Shown here piece after piece: positions 9,039 to 17,669 of a stretch of DNA of 64,000 nucleotides. Within the stretch, counting starts at the first letter, position 1; each line of letters opens with the position of its first letter. The DNA comes from Thermoplasmata archaeon. Lineage in GTDB: Archaea > Thermoplasmatota > Thermoplasmata > Lutacidiplasmatales > UBA184. The stretch spans positions 432,672 through 496,671 of the forward strand of contig JAKIWE010000001.1 of NCBI GenBank assembly GCA_022750195.1. Direction: 5' to 3'. The position numbers were made by a program, and so were the translations under genes. The notes under the pieces were generated by a model. It was not told the DNA's origin. It made no database searches and was given only the letters and a program-made list of their open reading frames with translations.

Positions 9039-11609
9039 CTAAGACCGGCGATACGGCGGACCTCCTCCCTCAGTCGCGTCGTACGGTTGCGGAGCCGGTA
9101 CTTCGTGGGCGTTCGTATCCTCGTCCGGCTCGCCCGACGCTCCGGCTGTTGCCGCGGGCGGACGGTCGATCCCGTCCACGCCCCGGGCTCGTCGTTTGTG
9201 CCACACGACCCAGCCCACCCCGGCGACCAGGAGACCAACTGCGAGGACAGCGAGAGGCACAGTGAGGCCGGAGAAGGAGGAACCCCCTGTGGCCGGACTG
9301 CCCGCGCCCGCGGGGACCGGTAGGACCTGAAGGCGGGTGCCGTTGGTGGCATTCGCCCCGTTGGCATCCACCACTTCCACCGTCACGTTGAACGAGCCGG
9401 TCCGGTCGGGCGTGCACGAAAGGGCGGCCGCGGCGGGAGAAGAGCAACCGTGCGGAAGGCCGAGCCACCGCCACTGGAACGGAGCCTGCCCCCCTGACTC
9501 CGTGGCGGAGATCGAAAAGAGGCCTCCCACGTACACCTGGCCTCCGACCGGGGGAAGACTCAGCAACGGCGGCTGCGTCACCGTCAACTTCGTGTGAGGG
9601 GAGACCGCACGGTAGGAGTTCGAGTCGGAGACGGTCGCCGTGACCGAGTAGCTTCCCGGAGCGCTGGGGGTGCACGTGAGGCGGGGCCCGGTTCCGGTAC
9701 AACCGGGAGGTAGACCGAACCACGTTATGTCGTCCCCTCCGGACCCGCCGACGGGAGCCGCCGAGATAGAGAGGGGTTGACCGACGTCGAGCGAGGTTCG
9801 CGAGATCGAAAGAGAGGGCAGGACCGGGTCGGCAAATACCTGGATCACGAGGTTGACCGAGGCGCCCACTCCGGCAAGGTCCGTGGCATAGACGGTCAGA
9901 TTCGACCAGCCCGAGGTCGTCACCGTGCACACGTAGTTCGGCGTACTTACGGTCGGGCAGCTCGACAAGCCGCCCCAGGAGTAGGCGACGCCTCCTGCCC
10001 CCCCGACGGCCGTGAGGTTGACGTACAACGTCTGGCCGACGTCGAGCGACCGGCTCACCGGAAAGATAGAGGCGACCTCGAGCGTCGGGGCTTGGGCGAC
10101 GACGAAGGGCAGCAGCGTATGATTCGTCTCTCCCAGCGCGTCGGTGACATTGACCAGGATCGGGGACGCGCTGGGGGCGGCTAACACGCAGGCGACGGTG
10201 AATCCCGCCGGCGGAGCGCACCCGGGAGGAAGGTTGGCCCACGCGACGGAGTACGGCCCCAGGCCTTGGCTAGGAGTGACCTGGAACCGGACCGATTGGC
10301 CCACGTCCGCGAAGCTCCTCGACGTGTTGTCCCGAATCGACACCTGGACGTGCGAGAGAAGTTCGACGGCGAGCGTCGTGCGCGTGTAGGAGCCACTCCC
10401 GTCAGAGGCGTTGACCCCGAGATAGTCGGACTCCGGGGGTGAGTTCGCGGGGAGTTTCAGCGTGAGATGGGTGGTGAACGGGGTCCGGCCCGTGTTCGGC
10501 TGGAACGAGACGTTCCACCCTCCCGGGAGATAGTAGCTGGTCAGGTTGACCTCCGCCCCGGCTCCCAGGTCGCGGATCACGTTGACCGAAGCGTTGAGGA
10601 ACGGTCTCGTGCCGTTCCGTTCGATCACGTAGAAGCTCTGCCAGTTCACGACCGCCACCGAGTACGGTTCGTTCTCGATCGCCACGGCGTTGCTCTGGAC
10701 CAGCACCGCGATCGGGAACGACGTGTACAACGAGAGGTTGCTCCACGCGTTCACCTCGGTTCCGCCAGCGAGATTGTGCTGGAAGACGAACTCGTAGGGG
10801 GGCACCGGGGCGTTGGTCGAGTAGATCTCCTCGTAGTCGGTGTAGTCGACGTAGGCCGATCCGTTACACGTTGCAGTCCCGGATTCTACGAACCGGGTGC
10901 CCCCCGTCTGAAAGGTACTGTTCCACGCCACGGTGGCGTTCTCGTTGTAGGCGATGTACGTCACGTTGCCCGACGCGATGGACATGTAGAACGAGTAGAG
11001 CCCGCCGGGCTGCAGCTCCACGATGCTAGGGTTGAAGTAGTAGGTCCCGGCGCACTGGGAGGTGTAGGAGTACGTCAGCCCCCAGACCCCGTAGTTGTTC
11101 GCGAAACCGATCTGGTCGTAGGAGCCCGCGTCGTCCCAGATCGAGACCAGCACGTAGTAGAAGTCCGACGTCTCGGGGAGATCGGCGGGCACCCGCAGCG
11201 AGACTTCGATACTCGAAACGTTCTGGGCGGGGCCGGTGTAGTTGACTCCCTGGTAGTAATGACCGTAGAACGCGGGATGGGAAAGGATCGGAATGGGCGT
11301 TGGGTGGGGGGCCGCCCGACGCAGCTGCTGCAGGGCGGTGGCGTTGACCGGATGCAACCGGGGCAACTCGCGCGGACCGGTCATCGGGGGCGCCGTGACC
11401 GTCGACGAGCGGGGCACGGGGTGAACCTGAAGGTGGGCGCCTGGAGAGTGGGGCGTGGGGGCGGGGGGAGCCGGAGGCGCCGTCCCGACTCCAGGAACTG
11501 GGGCCAGCAGGAGCAGAACCAGGACGGTCCCGGCGCACAGCGGCAGCAACCCCTCGAGGCGCGGGTTCAGAGAGCCACCCTCCGATCGGGTGCGAATTCG
11601 ACGGGGCAC
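9039..11609 (-). CDS. Large surface protein with Ig/PKD-like repeats and C-terminal anchor
   Basis: About 856 aa from the GTG at 11609, preceded by GGAGAGAG; the frame is open to an ATG at 11732 but that extension has no secretory character. Signal peptide at about residues 18-40. A roughly 330-residue N-terminal domain is rich in aromatic residues and sequons. Three or four Ig/PKD-like beta-sandwich repeats follow, each introduced by a DVGQ motif (FADVGQSV, SLDVGQTL, SLDVGQPL) with paired Cys near PPGC. A membrane helix (about VPLAVLAVGLLVAGVGWVVW) and a basic stop-transfer end the protein. The N-terminal domain has features of a secreted lectin- or protease-like fold, but no catalytic motif was identified. 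Confidence 0.8.
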   Translation of the reverse strand: MPRRIRTRSEGGSLNPRLEGLLPLCAGTVLVLLLLAPVPGVGTAPPAPPAPTPHSPGAHLQVHPVPRSSTVTAPPMTGPRELPRLHPVNATALQQLRRAAPHPTPIPILSHPAFYGHYYQGVNYTGPAQNVSSIEVSLRVPADLPETSDFYYVLVSIWDDAGSYDQIGFANNYGVWGLTYSYTSQCAGTYYFNPSIVELQPGGLYSFYMSIASGNVTYIAYNENATVAWNSTFQTGGTRFVESGTATCNGSAYVDYTDYEEIYSTNAPVPPYEFVFQHNLAGGTEVNAWSNLSLYTSFPIAVLVQSNAVAIENEPYSVAVVNWQSFYVIERNGTRPFLNASVNVIRDLGAGAEVNLTSYYLPGGWNVSFQPNTGRTPFTTHLTLKLPANSPPESDYLGVNASDGSGSYTRTTLAVELLSHVQVSIRDNTSRSFADVGQSVRFQVTPSQGLGPYSVAWANLPPGCAPPAGFTVACVLAAPSASPILVNVTDALGETNHTLLPFVVAQAPTLEVASIFPVSRSLDVGQTLYVNLTAVGGAGGVAYSWGGLSSCPTVSTPNYVCTVTTSGWSNLTVYATDLAGVGASVNLVIQVFADPVLPSLSISRTSLDVGQPLSISAAPVGGSGGDDITWFGLPPGCTGTGPRLTCTPSAPGSYSVTATVSDSNSYRAVSPHTKLTVTQPPLLSLPPVGGQVYVGGLFSISATESGGQAPFQWRWLGLPHGCSSPAAAALSCTPDRTGSFNVTVEVVDANGANATNGTRLQVLPVPAGAGSPATGGSSFSGLTVPLAVLAVGLLVAGVGWVVWHKRRARGVDGIDRPPAATAGASGEPDEDTNAHEVPAPQPYDATEGGGPPYRRS

Positions 11610-11732
11610 ATAGTCTCTCTCCGCAGGAACACCGCCCGAACTGGATCGAACTTCCAATCGCCGCGGTGAAGCGCTGGTTCCTCCTGTCGACTGCTTATTC
11701 TCCGCGCGCCACTTCACCTCGGCGTCCGGCAC

Positions 11733-12505
11733 TGTCTTCGGAGCGAGCGTGCCGCCATCGCGTGGATTGAGCGACCGACCTAGCTGGTAGGGAGTACCAC
11801 GGTCTAAAGGCGGGTCCTGGAGAGACGGCCCGGGCCGTCAGCCACGATGGATGGGGCGGGAGGGCGGCGCTCCTTCGGAGGCTACCAACTCCGAAGCGCT
11901 TGGGCCACCTGCTTTCGGGCGGCCTTCGTCTGGTGGCGCGGAGGGTTGCGAGTAAACGTGGTACAGGCGCACGCGCGGCAGTGGCCTTCCGCATCGTGGA
12001 GCCTCCGTTGGTGGAGGCACCCCGGCGTCTCGCATTCAGTGGTCACGAATCGCTCCCTTTGCTGTCAACATCCTCAGACCTATGTCCACAGGAGCACAAA
12101 GGTGGGGTGTAGGTCGGGTAGGGGGGTCCGTCGACGTGTCGGGCGACAACCCAGCCCGATCGTCCAGACCGTGAGGCGCCGGATCGCCCTTCGAAGATAC
12201 CCATCTCCCGGCGGGCGAAGTCGCAGGGGACGTGCCCCTCCGTAACGGGCACGGCGGTCCGTGGTGGTCGAACGGTGATGGTCCCGGAGGGCCCGAGCCA
12301 CTTTCACCGTGGGAAGAGCAGGTGGTTGAACCGCGCGTTCGCGAGGTCCGGAGGCCCGCCCCTCTCGAGAAGCCTCCATGGACAAAGGAACACGCCCGAA
12401 CATCACTCCGCAACGGAACGACCTTCTCTCAACCCACCCGCGGCCCTTCACCCCCCCTCCGAACGCGCGGTAACACTCAAAGGCACACCTGGATGGACGA
12501 GGGCC
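11733..12505. other. Stretch without a supported gene
   Basis: About 770 bases hold only short, mutually overlapping frames with Arg/Pro/Ser-rich translations and no convincing start. No tRNA, repeat or palindrome of note was seen. It probably holds the promoters of the flanking genes. Confidence 0.4.
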
Positions 12506-13105
12506 ATGGCGAGAAAAGTCAGCGCGACTCTTTTCGTGACCTTGGACGGTGTCATCGCGGATCCGCATACCTGGTCGTTTCCCTTTTGGAACGACGAGAT
12601 CGCGAAATTCAAAGACGCTGAATTGAGGCGGACGGACGCCCTGCTGTTAGGCCGCATCACCTACGACGTCTTCGCGGGCGCTTGGCCCCAGCGAAAGGAT
12701 GACGCCGGCTTCGCGGACCGGTTCAACAGCATGACCAAGTACGTCGTCTCGTCCACCCTGAAGAACGCGAGCTGGACCGGCTCGAAGATCGTCCGCCCCG
12801 GTGAATTGCCCCAGCTGATCGCGAAGGTCACGGCCGAAGACGGCGGCGATGTGATGGCGCACGGGAGCGCCACCCTCGTGGAGTCGCTCATCCGGGACGG
12901 TCAGCTGGATGAGCTACGGCTCCTCGTTTACCCGGTCCTGCTTGGGAAGGGGAAGCGACTCTTCGAGGGCACCGGCGAGAAGACCCTCAAGTTGGCCTCG
13001 AGCACGAAGTTCGCCTCCGGGGTCGTGGCCCTGATCTACGAGCGGGCCCCGACCCTCACGGAGGAGGCCAAGAGCGCGGCCACGAAGGCCGTGCTCGGTA
13101 ACTGA
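12506..13105 (+). CDS. Dihydrofolate reductase family protein (RibD C-terminal-like)
   Basis: 199 aa from the ATG at 12506, which starts exactly where the family begins (MARKVSATLFVTLDGVIADP). Visible family signatures are TLDGVI near the N-terminus, the DALLLGRITYDVFAGAWP segment, FNSMTKYVVSSTL, an LIRDGQLDELRLLVYPVLLG stretch and a C-terminal beta-strand. Members bind NADPH and reduce pteridine- or flavin-pathway substrates, but many have unknown substrates, so the reaction cannot be fixed. It stands alone with no operon partner. Confidence 0.85.
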   Translation: MARKVSATLFVTLDGVIADPHTWSFPFWNDEIAKFKDAELRRTDALLLGRITYDVFAGAWPQRKDDAGFADRFNSMTKYVVSSTLKNASWTGSKIVRPGELPQLIAKVTAEDGGDVMAHGSATLVESLIRDGQLDELRLLVYPVLLGKGKRLFEGTGEKTLKLASSTKFASGVVALIYERAPTLTEEAKSAATKAVLGN

Positions 13106-13329
13106 TCTAGCAAGAACCCGGGCACGGACGGAAGCGCCAAGGTCGAATCGTCCCGCCCAAAGCGGGTCCATCTCCCGATAGTTCGCCGTCGCTCGCCCCT
13201 GGGGCCTTTCGTCCCTTTCGTTCGAGGGACCCAGCCCAGCTCGGAGTCACCGTGGCTCCACGATGCGTCCGTTCGAGCCTGTTCCGCGATGGTCCGCCTG
13301 TGTACGCGCCAGAAGGAGGCCAACGGATC

Positions 13330-13800
13330 CTAACCGTTGAGGCTTCGATTCGTCTCGAGCTGAGCTTTGAGTTGGCCCAGGTCGTTCGTTATTGACTTTC
13401 GCACCTGCCCTTTCATCAGGGGTGCGGCCAGACGGAAGAAACCCTTGGGTTCCCCTGACGTGCGTATTCGGACTCTCGTGCCCCCGGGCACTTCGTCCAG
13501 TTCGTAACGGATGTGCATCGGGAACGGCTTATCGACCTTCATTTCGACGAAACGGTCACCTTCGGCGCCGGTTACTGAGTACTCGTAGGTGAACTCCCTT
13601 CCGCCGAACTTGACCGTTCGCTCGACACGAGATCCCGTACGGAGCCTGCCCGGAGTAAGGGGGCGACTCGCGAGGACGGCCGCGGTCCACTTTCCGTCGT
13701 TGTCGGGATCGAACATGTAGGCGGCAACGTCCCCCCTAGTTCGGGCGATCAAGACCTCGCATTCCACGTCCACGTCTGTCGGTAGCGGCGCGACATTCAT
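13330..13800 (-). CDS. SRPBCC (START/polyketide cyclase-like) family protein
   Basis: 156 aa with the alpha/beta helix-grip pattern: N-terminal strand VECEVLIAR, helix around DVAAYMFDPDNDGKW, then alternating strands (SRVERTVKFGGREFTYEYSV, DRFVEMKVD, HIRYELDEVPGGTRVRIRTS) and a long C-terminal helix. Such proteins bind small hydrophobic ligands. It is divergent from a LysR-type gene with only 36 bp between the start codons and a perfect palindrome there, so it is a likely target of that regulator. Confidence 0.8.
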   Translation of the reverse strand: MNVAPLPTDVDVECEVLIARTRGDVAAYMFDPDNDGKWTAAVLASRPLTPGRLRTGSRVERTVKFGGREFTYEYSVTGAEGDRFVEMKVDKPFPMHIRYELDEVPGGTRVRIRTSGEPKGFFRLAAPLMKGQVRKSITNDLGQLKAQLETNRSLNG

Positions 13801-13818
13801 AACCGCTTACTAACTCAC

Positions 13819-13836
13819 TGTCCCACTGGTGGGACA
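13819..13836. promoter_or_regulatory. Palindromic operator between SRPBCC and LysR genes
   Basis: TGTCCCAC-TG-GTGGGACA is a perfect 8+8 bp inverted repeat that ends at the base before the LysR start codon and lies 19 bp before the SRPBCC start codon. It fits a dimer-binding operator for the divergently encoded LysR-type protein; that role is inferred. Confidence 0.6.
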
Positions 13837-14898
13837 ATGATACGACCGGACGACATGGTGATTTTCGCCCGAATCGCCGAAGCCGGGAGCCTGACCGCCG
13901 CAGCACGGTCGCTCGACCTGCCCAAACAGACCGTAAGCCGTCGCCTCGCTCAACTGGAACTCGATCTGGGAGCCCAGCTCGTCCACCGCTCCACGCGCCG
14001 ACTCAGCCTGACGGAGATTGGGATCGAATTCTCAAGGCGGTGCCGCGACCTCGAACGAGCTCGAGACGAGGCCGTTCTCGCCGTGAACGGCTCCCTCCGG
14101 GCGCCGAAGGGGCTCCTGAGGGTGACGGCCGACGTGACCCTAGGAGAGCAGTTCATCGCCCCGCTCATCGACGACTATCTACTGCGCTTTCCGGGCTCCC
14201 GCGTGGAGTTCATCGTCACTCGACGATTCCTTGACCTGGTTAAGGACAGGTTCGACATTGCGTTCTGGATCGGCCACCCGCCAACGCGATCGCTGGTGGC
14301 GGTCAATCTGGGCGCGGCCCAGGTCCGGTACTGCGCGAGCCCGCAGTACCTGGAAAATCACGGCTCGCCTTCGACTCCGGACGAATTGAAGGAGCGAGAC
14401 TGTATCGAACTTATCCTCGAAGAAGTCGGTCCGCTGTGGCCGTTCCGATCGGTCCGTGGCATCCGGTGGGTTCGTACTGCCGGACGCTATCGAACCAACA
14501 GCTACGCCGCAATGCGACAAGCCGCGATCGACGGACTAGGGATCGCCTTGTTTCCGGCCTTTGCCGCGGAACAAGATATTCGTGACGGACGGCTTGCGCC
14601 CGTTTTGGACCCATTCGTCCCAGAGCTCGGATCCGTGGAGATGGTCTCGCCGAAAGGTCGATTCGGCAGCGCTTCCGTTCGAGCTTTCGCAGGAATGGCC
14701 AAGGTCCGATTCGGGCGCAGGCCCCCTTGGCTCGTCTCATCTGCCAGAATGAGTCCCCAACGAGCCGGACCGTCGCAGGAGCCGTCGAGTGACCGCGGCG
14801 AAGGAGGGGGCAACCTCCTCGGGGGAACCCCACCCCGCCGCCGAAGTCCCAACAGAGAGTCTCCGAACGCACCGGGCCGAGCTCCAACGATTGGGTAG
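13837..14898 (+). CDS. LysR-family transcriptional regulator
   Basis: 353 aa. The N-terminal winged helix-turn-helix is typical (FARIAEAGSLTAAARSLDLP, then VSRRLAQLELDLGAQLVHRS with STRRLSLTEIG). The substrate-binding domain follows at about residues 90-295. The start at 13837 matches the usual family start. After the normal end of the family (about residue 305) a low-complexity Pro/Arg/Ser tail of about 45 residues is present, perhaps read-through into non-coding DNA. LysR proteins are mainly bacterial, so transfer is plausible. Probable autoregulator and regulator of the divergent SRPBCC gene. Confidence 0.88.
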   Translation: MIRPDDMVIFARIAEAGSLTAAARSLDLPKQTVSRRLAQLELDLGAQLVHRSTRRLSLTEIGIEFSRRCRDLERARDEAVLAVNGSLRAPKGLLRVTADVTLGEQFIAPLIDDYLLRFPGSRVEFIVTRRFLDLVKDRFDIAFWIGHPPTRSLVAVNLGAAQVRYCASPQYLENHGSPSTPDELKERDCIELILEEVGPLWPFRSVRGIRWVRTAGRYRTNSYAAMRQAAIDGLGIALFPAFAAEQDIRDGRLAPVLDPFVPELGSVEMVSPKGRFGSASVRAFAGMAKVRFGRRPPWLVSSARMSPQRAGPSQEPSSDRGEGGGNLLGGTPPRRRSPNRESPNAPGRAPTIG

Positions 14899-14990
14899 GG
14901 GTACTTGTCGCGGGGGCGGGAGGACCGGAGCGACGGCAGGGTGAGTCCAGCCCTTCAGGGATACCGGGGATTCTGTCGCGCGAGGCCACG

Positions 14991-14999
14991 GTTTTTATC
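14991..14999 (+). promoter_or_regulatory. Possible TATA box of the tRNA-Ile gene
   Basis: GTTTTTATC lies about 45 bases before the tRNA 5' end, in otherwise GC-rich DNA. It could place a start site about 20 bases before the mature end. Confidence 0.35.
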
Positions 15000-15042
15000 C
15001 CCACCCGCGTCCCGTCGCATCCAAGCAGCGAGACTGGTGAGC

Positions 15043-15117
15043 GGGCCCATAGCTTAGTTTGGCTGGAGCACCCGGCTGATAACCGGGAGGTCGTCGGTTC
15101 AAATCCGACTGGGCCCA
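15043..15117 (+). tRNA. tRNA-Ile (anticodon GAT)
   Basis: A 75-nt cloverleaf. The acceptor GGGCCCA pairs with TGGGCCC at 15110-15116, with discriminator A at 15117. The anticodon stem CCCGG/CCGGG (15071-15075 and 15083-15087) encloses loop CTGATAA with anticodon GAT at 15078-15080. The T-arm has GTTCAAATC. CCA is not encoded. The 3' part of the gene is the integration site of the downstream island: its sequence from 15072 on is repeated at 36798 and 43132. Confidence 0.95.
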
Positions 15118-15137
15118 CTTCACGTCAGAGAATCGCC
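15072..15137. repeat. att copy 1 (tRNA-Ile 3' part plus flank)
   Basis: 66 bp from inside the anticodon stem to 20 bp past the tRNA are identical to 36798-36863 and 43132-43197. Weaker similarity continues to about 15181, into the integrase stop region. Left attachment site of the composite element. Confidence 0.85.
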
Positions 15138-15161
15138 TCACCGAAAAAACACCGTTTGCCG

Positions 15162-16217
15162 TTAGGGATCCGAAAACGGCCCTTCTGCCATCCCCGCCCG
15201 GAGGTGGGTGTCGAACACCGCGAACCCCTCGGTCATCTCCTCCTGCCCGACCCCGATATAGTGGAGGGTCTGGTCGATCGAGACGTGGCCGAAGATCCGC
15301 TGAATGGTCGGCAGGGGCACCCCCGCCTGGTAGGCCAGACGACCGAAGGAGCGGCGCAAGACGTGCCCCGTTACTCGGACCGAGACCGCGGCCCGCCGGC
15401 CGAGTTCGGCCAGCTCGCCGTCGGCGACCGTGTGCCCGACGGGGTAGAGGCTCTCGTCGGGCCCCTTGCCCCGAACCCATTCGTCCAGCACGGCCCGGGT
15501 CATCGGATCCATCGGGATCGTCCGGATCTTCCCGCCAAATCGACCCTTCCCGCGGATGGTTAGCGTCGGACGCGGCAGGGCAAGGCTGAGGTCGCGAACC
15601 CGCAACCTCCTCACTTCGCACTCCCTGAGCCCGTTGAACCCTTGGAGAACCACGCGAACCCTCGTGCGGCTCTCGGCGTGTCGATAGAGCTCGACCAATT
15701 CGTCGCGGTCGACCCAGTTCCTCCGATCGGCGAATCCCGAAGGGAGGCGCCAGACCGGGTTCTTCCCGTCCGAGAGCGGGTTCCCGGCCCACCGCAGGAA
15801 CCCTCGCAGGACGCTGAAGGTCGTTTTCAGTGTCCGAGGTCCCCATAGCCCGGAGCCCTTCACGGCACGGATGTGGTCGCGGCTGACGTCGGTCGGCCCC
15901 TCTGGTGCGGTAGCCCCTGCGCGCTCGCAGTCCGCTCGGAACGCGATGAGGTACCTCCGGTTTCGCGTCAGATACCCCTCGCTCAGCTCGCTCTCCTGTC
16001 TCAACCATTCCACGTACTCCTCGGCCCTCTCAGTCCACCACCGCGCCGTTGTCGGCACGGTGTCCTCCAAGGCTAGCCGAGAGCGACAGGGGTTGAAGGA
16101 TTCTCGGTCCGGCCCCTCCGCGCTGCAGTCGCGAGAGCCTGGGGGCGGCGAGCGGTTGGACGTGGCGGAGGCGGGCGTCTCGGAGGGGAACGCTCCGTGA
16201 GCCATCCCGATCGCCAC
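15162..16217 (-). CDS. Tyrosine recombinase / integrase of the island
   Basis: 351 aa. A SAM-like core-binding region (WTERAEEYVEWLRQESELS onward, about 60-150) precedes the catalytic domain. Visible catalytic residues are Arg in GLRECEVRRLRV, Lys in IRGKGRFGGK, the HVLRRSFGRLAYQAG box (H-x-x-R), His in IFGHVSIDQT, and the nucleophile Tyr in LHYIGVGQEE. It lacks the extra domain that distinguishes integron IntI proteins between the second and third catalytic boxes. The first 50 residues look non-conserved, so the start may be the GTG near VPTTARWW. It reads toward tRNA-Ile and stops 45 bp from it, as integrases of tRNA-targeting elements do. It probably catalyses integration and excision at the tRNA-Ile att. 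Confidence 0.92.
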   Translation of the reverse strand: MAIGMAHGAFPSETPASATSNRSPPPGSRDCSAEGPDRESFNPCRSRLALEDTVPTTARWWTERAEEYVEWLRQESELSEGYLTRNRRYLIAFRADCERAGATAPEGPTDVSRDHIRAVKGSGLWGPRTLKTTFSVLRGFLRWAGNPLSDGKNPVWRLPSGFADRRNWVDRDELVELYRHAESRTRVRVVLQGFNGLRECEVRRLRVRDLSLALPRPTLTIRGKGRFGGKIRTIPMDPMTRAVLDEWVRGKGPDESLYPVGHTVADGELAELGRRAAVSVRVTGHVLRRSFGRLAYQAGVPLPTIQRIFGHVSIDQTLHYIGVGQEEMTEGFAVFDTHLRAGMAEGPFSDP

Positions 16218-16757
16218 CAGAATCCTGTAGTCGATTCGGGTCTATCCGCGGCGTGAGACCGCTGAACACTGGTAGTTGCCATCGTTCACCCTTCAGTGGT
16301 TGTTTGGGTGCAGTGGAGTCGAACTCGGTGCCGCCGGTATCCCCGAGCCCGCGCCGCACTACGAGCTATGGCGGTCGAATCCGACCTCCGACCGGGAATG
16401 AAGCGCGCGGGACTCGCCAGGAAGGAAGCCACGTCCGTGAGTACTACGTTCACCCGCTTTGGGTCGCGCCCCCGGAATCTATGGTGCCCGTGGCTCCGGG
16501 CCACCCTGCCCTCACCACCTTCGCCCCCGCACCCTCGGGGACAGGCAGTCCCGGATGATCCCGGAGGCGAACTGCGTGCCGACGGTGTTCCAGTGTGCCG
16601 ACCTATGGATTAGGAGCGACGGGGAGCGATGGCACAATGGATGGCACGGCCGCGCTCCTCAGGCTGGCGAGACGACGGCTAGAGTTGAGATCTCGGGCGA
16701 AGCGATGGTCGCTCAGATGACCCGTATGGAGCCGGCCGGGTCTACCAGGGGAGTTCG
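16218..16757. other. Stretch without a supported gene, next to the integrase
   Basis: Only short frames are present. The segment near 16310-16390 has a T-arm-like AGTCGAACT and looks slightly tRNA-like on the minus strand, but no cloverleaf forms. A 68-codon plus-strand frame (about 16555-16761, with CVPTVFQC) cannot be supported or excluded. Confidence 0.35.
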
Positions 16758-17327
16758 CTAGAGAACGAGCGATTGCTCCTCGGACGGTCCGCAGGAAGAC
16801 TCACTCATTGCAACTTGAAAGTACAAGCCGGAAGCCGTCAGGTTTGAAGAACTCCGGAATTCAAGGATATCGGCCACTCCAATAGGAACACCCGTTACAG
16901 GGGTCCAGTTGTCAATCGCTTCCGACGGAATCGGACCAAATCCTCGCCATCCCGAGTGAGAGGAGTTGAAGACAGCCTGCGTGTCGAGGCTTGCGTTGAG
17001 AACGGTGACCGTGTATCCGATCAGGGAGTGCTGGAACGTCCTGTTGATCAGATTGAAGGAAGTCCAATTCGTGGACGCGGTCGAGAAAAGATAGGCGAAA
17101 GTTACGTTGTAGAGGAAGCCCGAGGAGGTCTGCTCCCAGCTCCAAGATGCGGGATTGTTGAGGGTGAAGACGATGGGCGGGGCGCCCCCGAGACCGCCGG
17201 CCGACGAAGGGCAGGGGGGTGTCGAGCCTTGAGACATGGGCCTCAGCCACTCCCAATACACACCGACACCGGAGAGGATTACTCCCGCGGCAATTACGGC
17301 CGCTACGACTACCCCCTGCCGCCGCAC
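16758..17327 (-). CDS. Secreted, membrane-anchored protein of unknown function
   Basis: 189 aa. An N-terminal hydrophobic segment (VVVAAVIAAGVILSGVGVYW) is followed by an extracellular domain with five or more N-glycosylation sequons (NVTF, NWTS, NRTF, NASL, NLTA) and an early Cys. The N-terminus resembles archaeal pilin-like or single-pass secreted proteins of this lineage. No family recognised. First gene after the integrase in element A. Confidence 0.7.
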   Translation of the reverse strand: MRRQGVVVAAVIAAGVILSGVGVYWEWLRPMSQGSTPPCPSSAGGLGGAPPIVFTLNNPASWSWEQTSSGFLYNVTFAYLFSTASTNWTSFNLINRTFQHSLIGYTVTVLNASLDTQAVFNSSHSGWRGFGPIPSEAIDNWTPVTGVPIGVADILEFRSSSNLTASGLYFQVAMSESSCGPSEEQSLVL

Positions 17328-17489
17328 GCGACATGGATGGCGTTCCGAGGCTATACCTGTCTCTCTGAAGGCACCGCCTGGAAAGCGGGCGACGGACTGA
17401 GGACTCTCGAATATCAGTACGCGAGGAACTCCTCAAACCGACTGTTTACGCCGTTAAGCTGAGATACGCGACACTTTGGTCGTTCGCCC

Positions 17490-17645
17490 ATGGCGAAGAA
17501 ACCTAGGGTCAAGTTAATTGAGTACGACCGGAACCAGCTCGTCGTCGATATTCGGCAGGGCCGCCTCGTGATCGAAGCGGATTCGGTTCGATTCCACAAG
17601 AACGGCAAAGGACGTGGCGTGATCGTGGTCGGCAACTCGAGCTAA
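17490..17645 (+). CDS. Small basic protein, 51 aa
   Basis: A clean 52-codon frame (MAKKPRVKLIEYDRNQLVVD...) with alternating hydrophobic and charged residues predicting a small beta-sheet (QLVVDI, RLVIEADSVRF, GVIVVGN). Nothing competes on the other strand, and the composition is protein-like rather than the Arg/Pro-rich shadow type. Unknown function; possibly a small DNA- or RNA-binding beta-barrel. Not recognised. Confidence 0.45.
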   Translation: MAKKPRVKLIEYDRNQLVVDIRQGRLVIEADSVRFHKNGKGRGVIVVGNSS

Positions 17646-17669
17646 CCGCGACCCGTCCCTTCATCGGGC

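Noticed and set aside
12080-12568. 162-codon minus-strand frame before the DHFR-like gene
   Set aside because: Composition like other shadow frames, overlaps the start of a well-supported gene, and several rival frames exist on both strands.
14995-16008. 337-codon minus-strand frame overlapping the integrase and tRNA
   Set aside because: Arg/Gly/Pro-rich shadow of the integrase frame that also runs through the tRNA.
16300-16390. tRNA on the minus strand next to the integrase
   Set aside because: A T-loop-like GTTCGACTC is present but the T-stem, anticodon stem and acceptor do not pair; at most a remnant.
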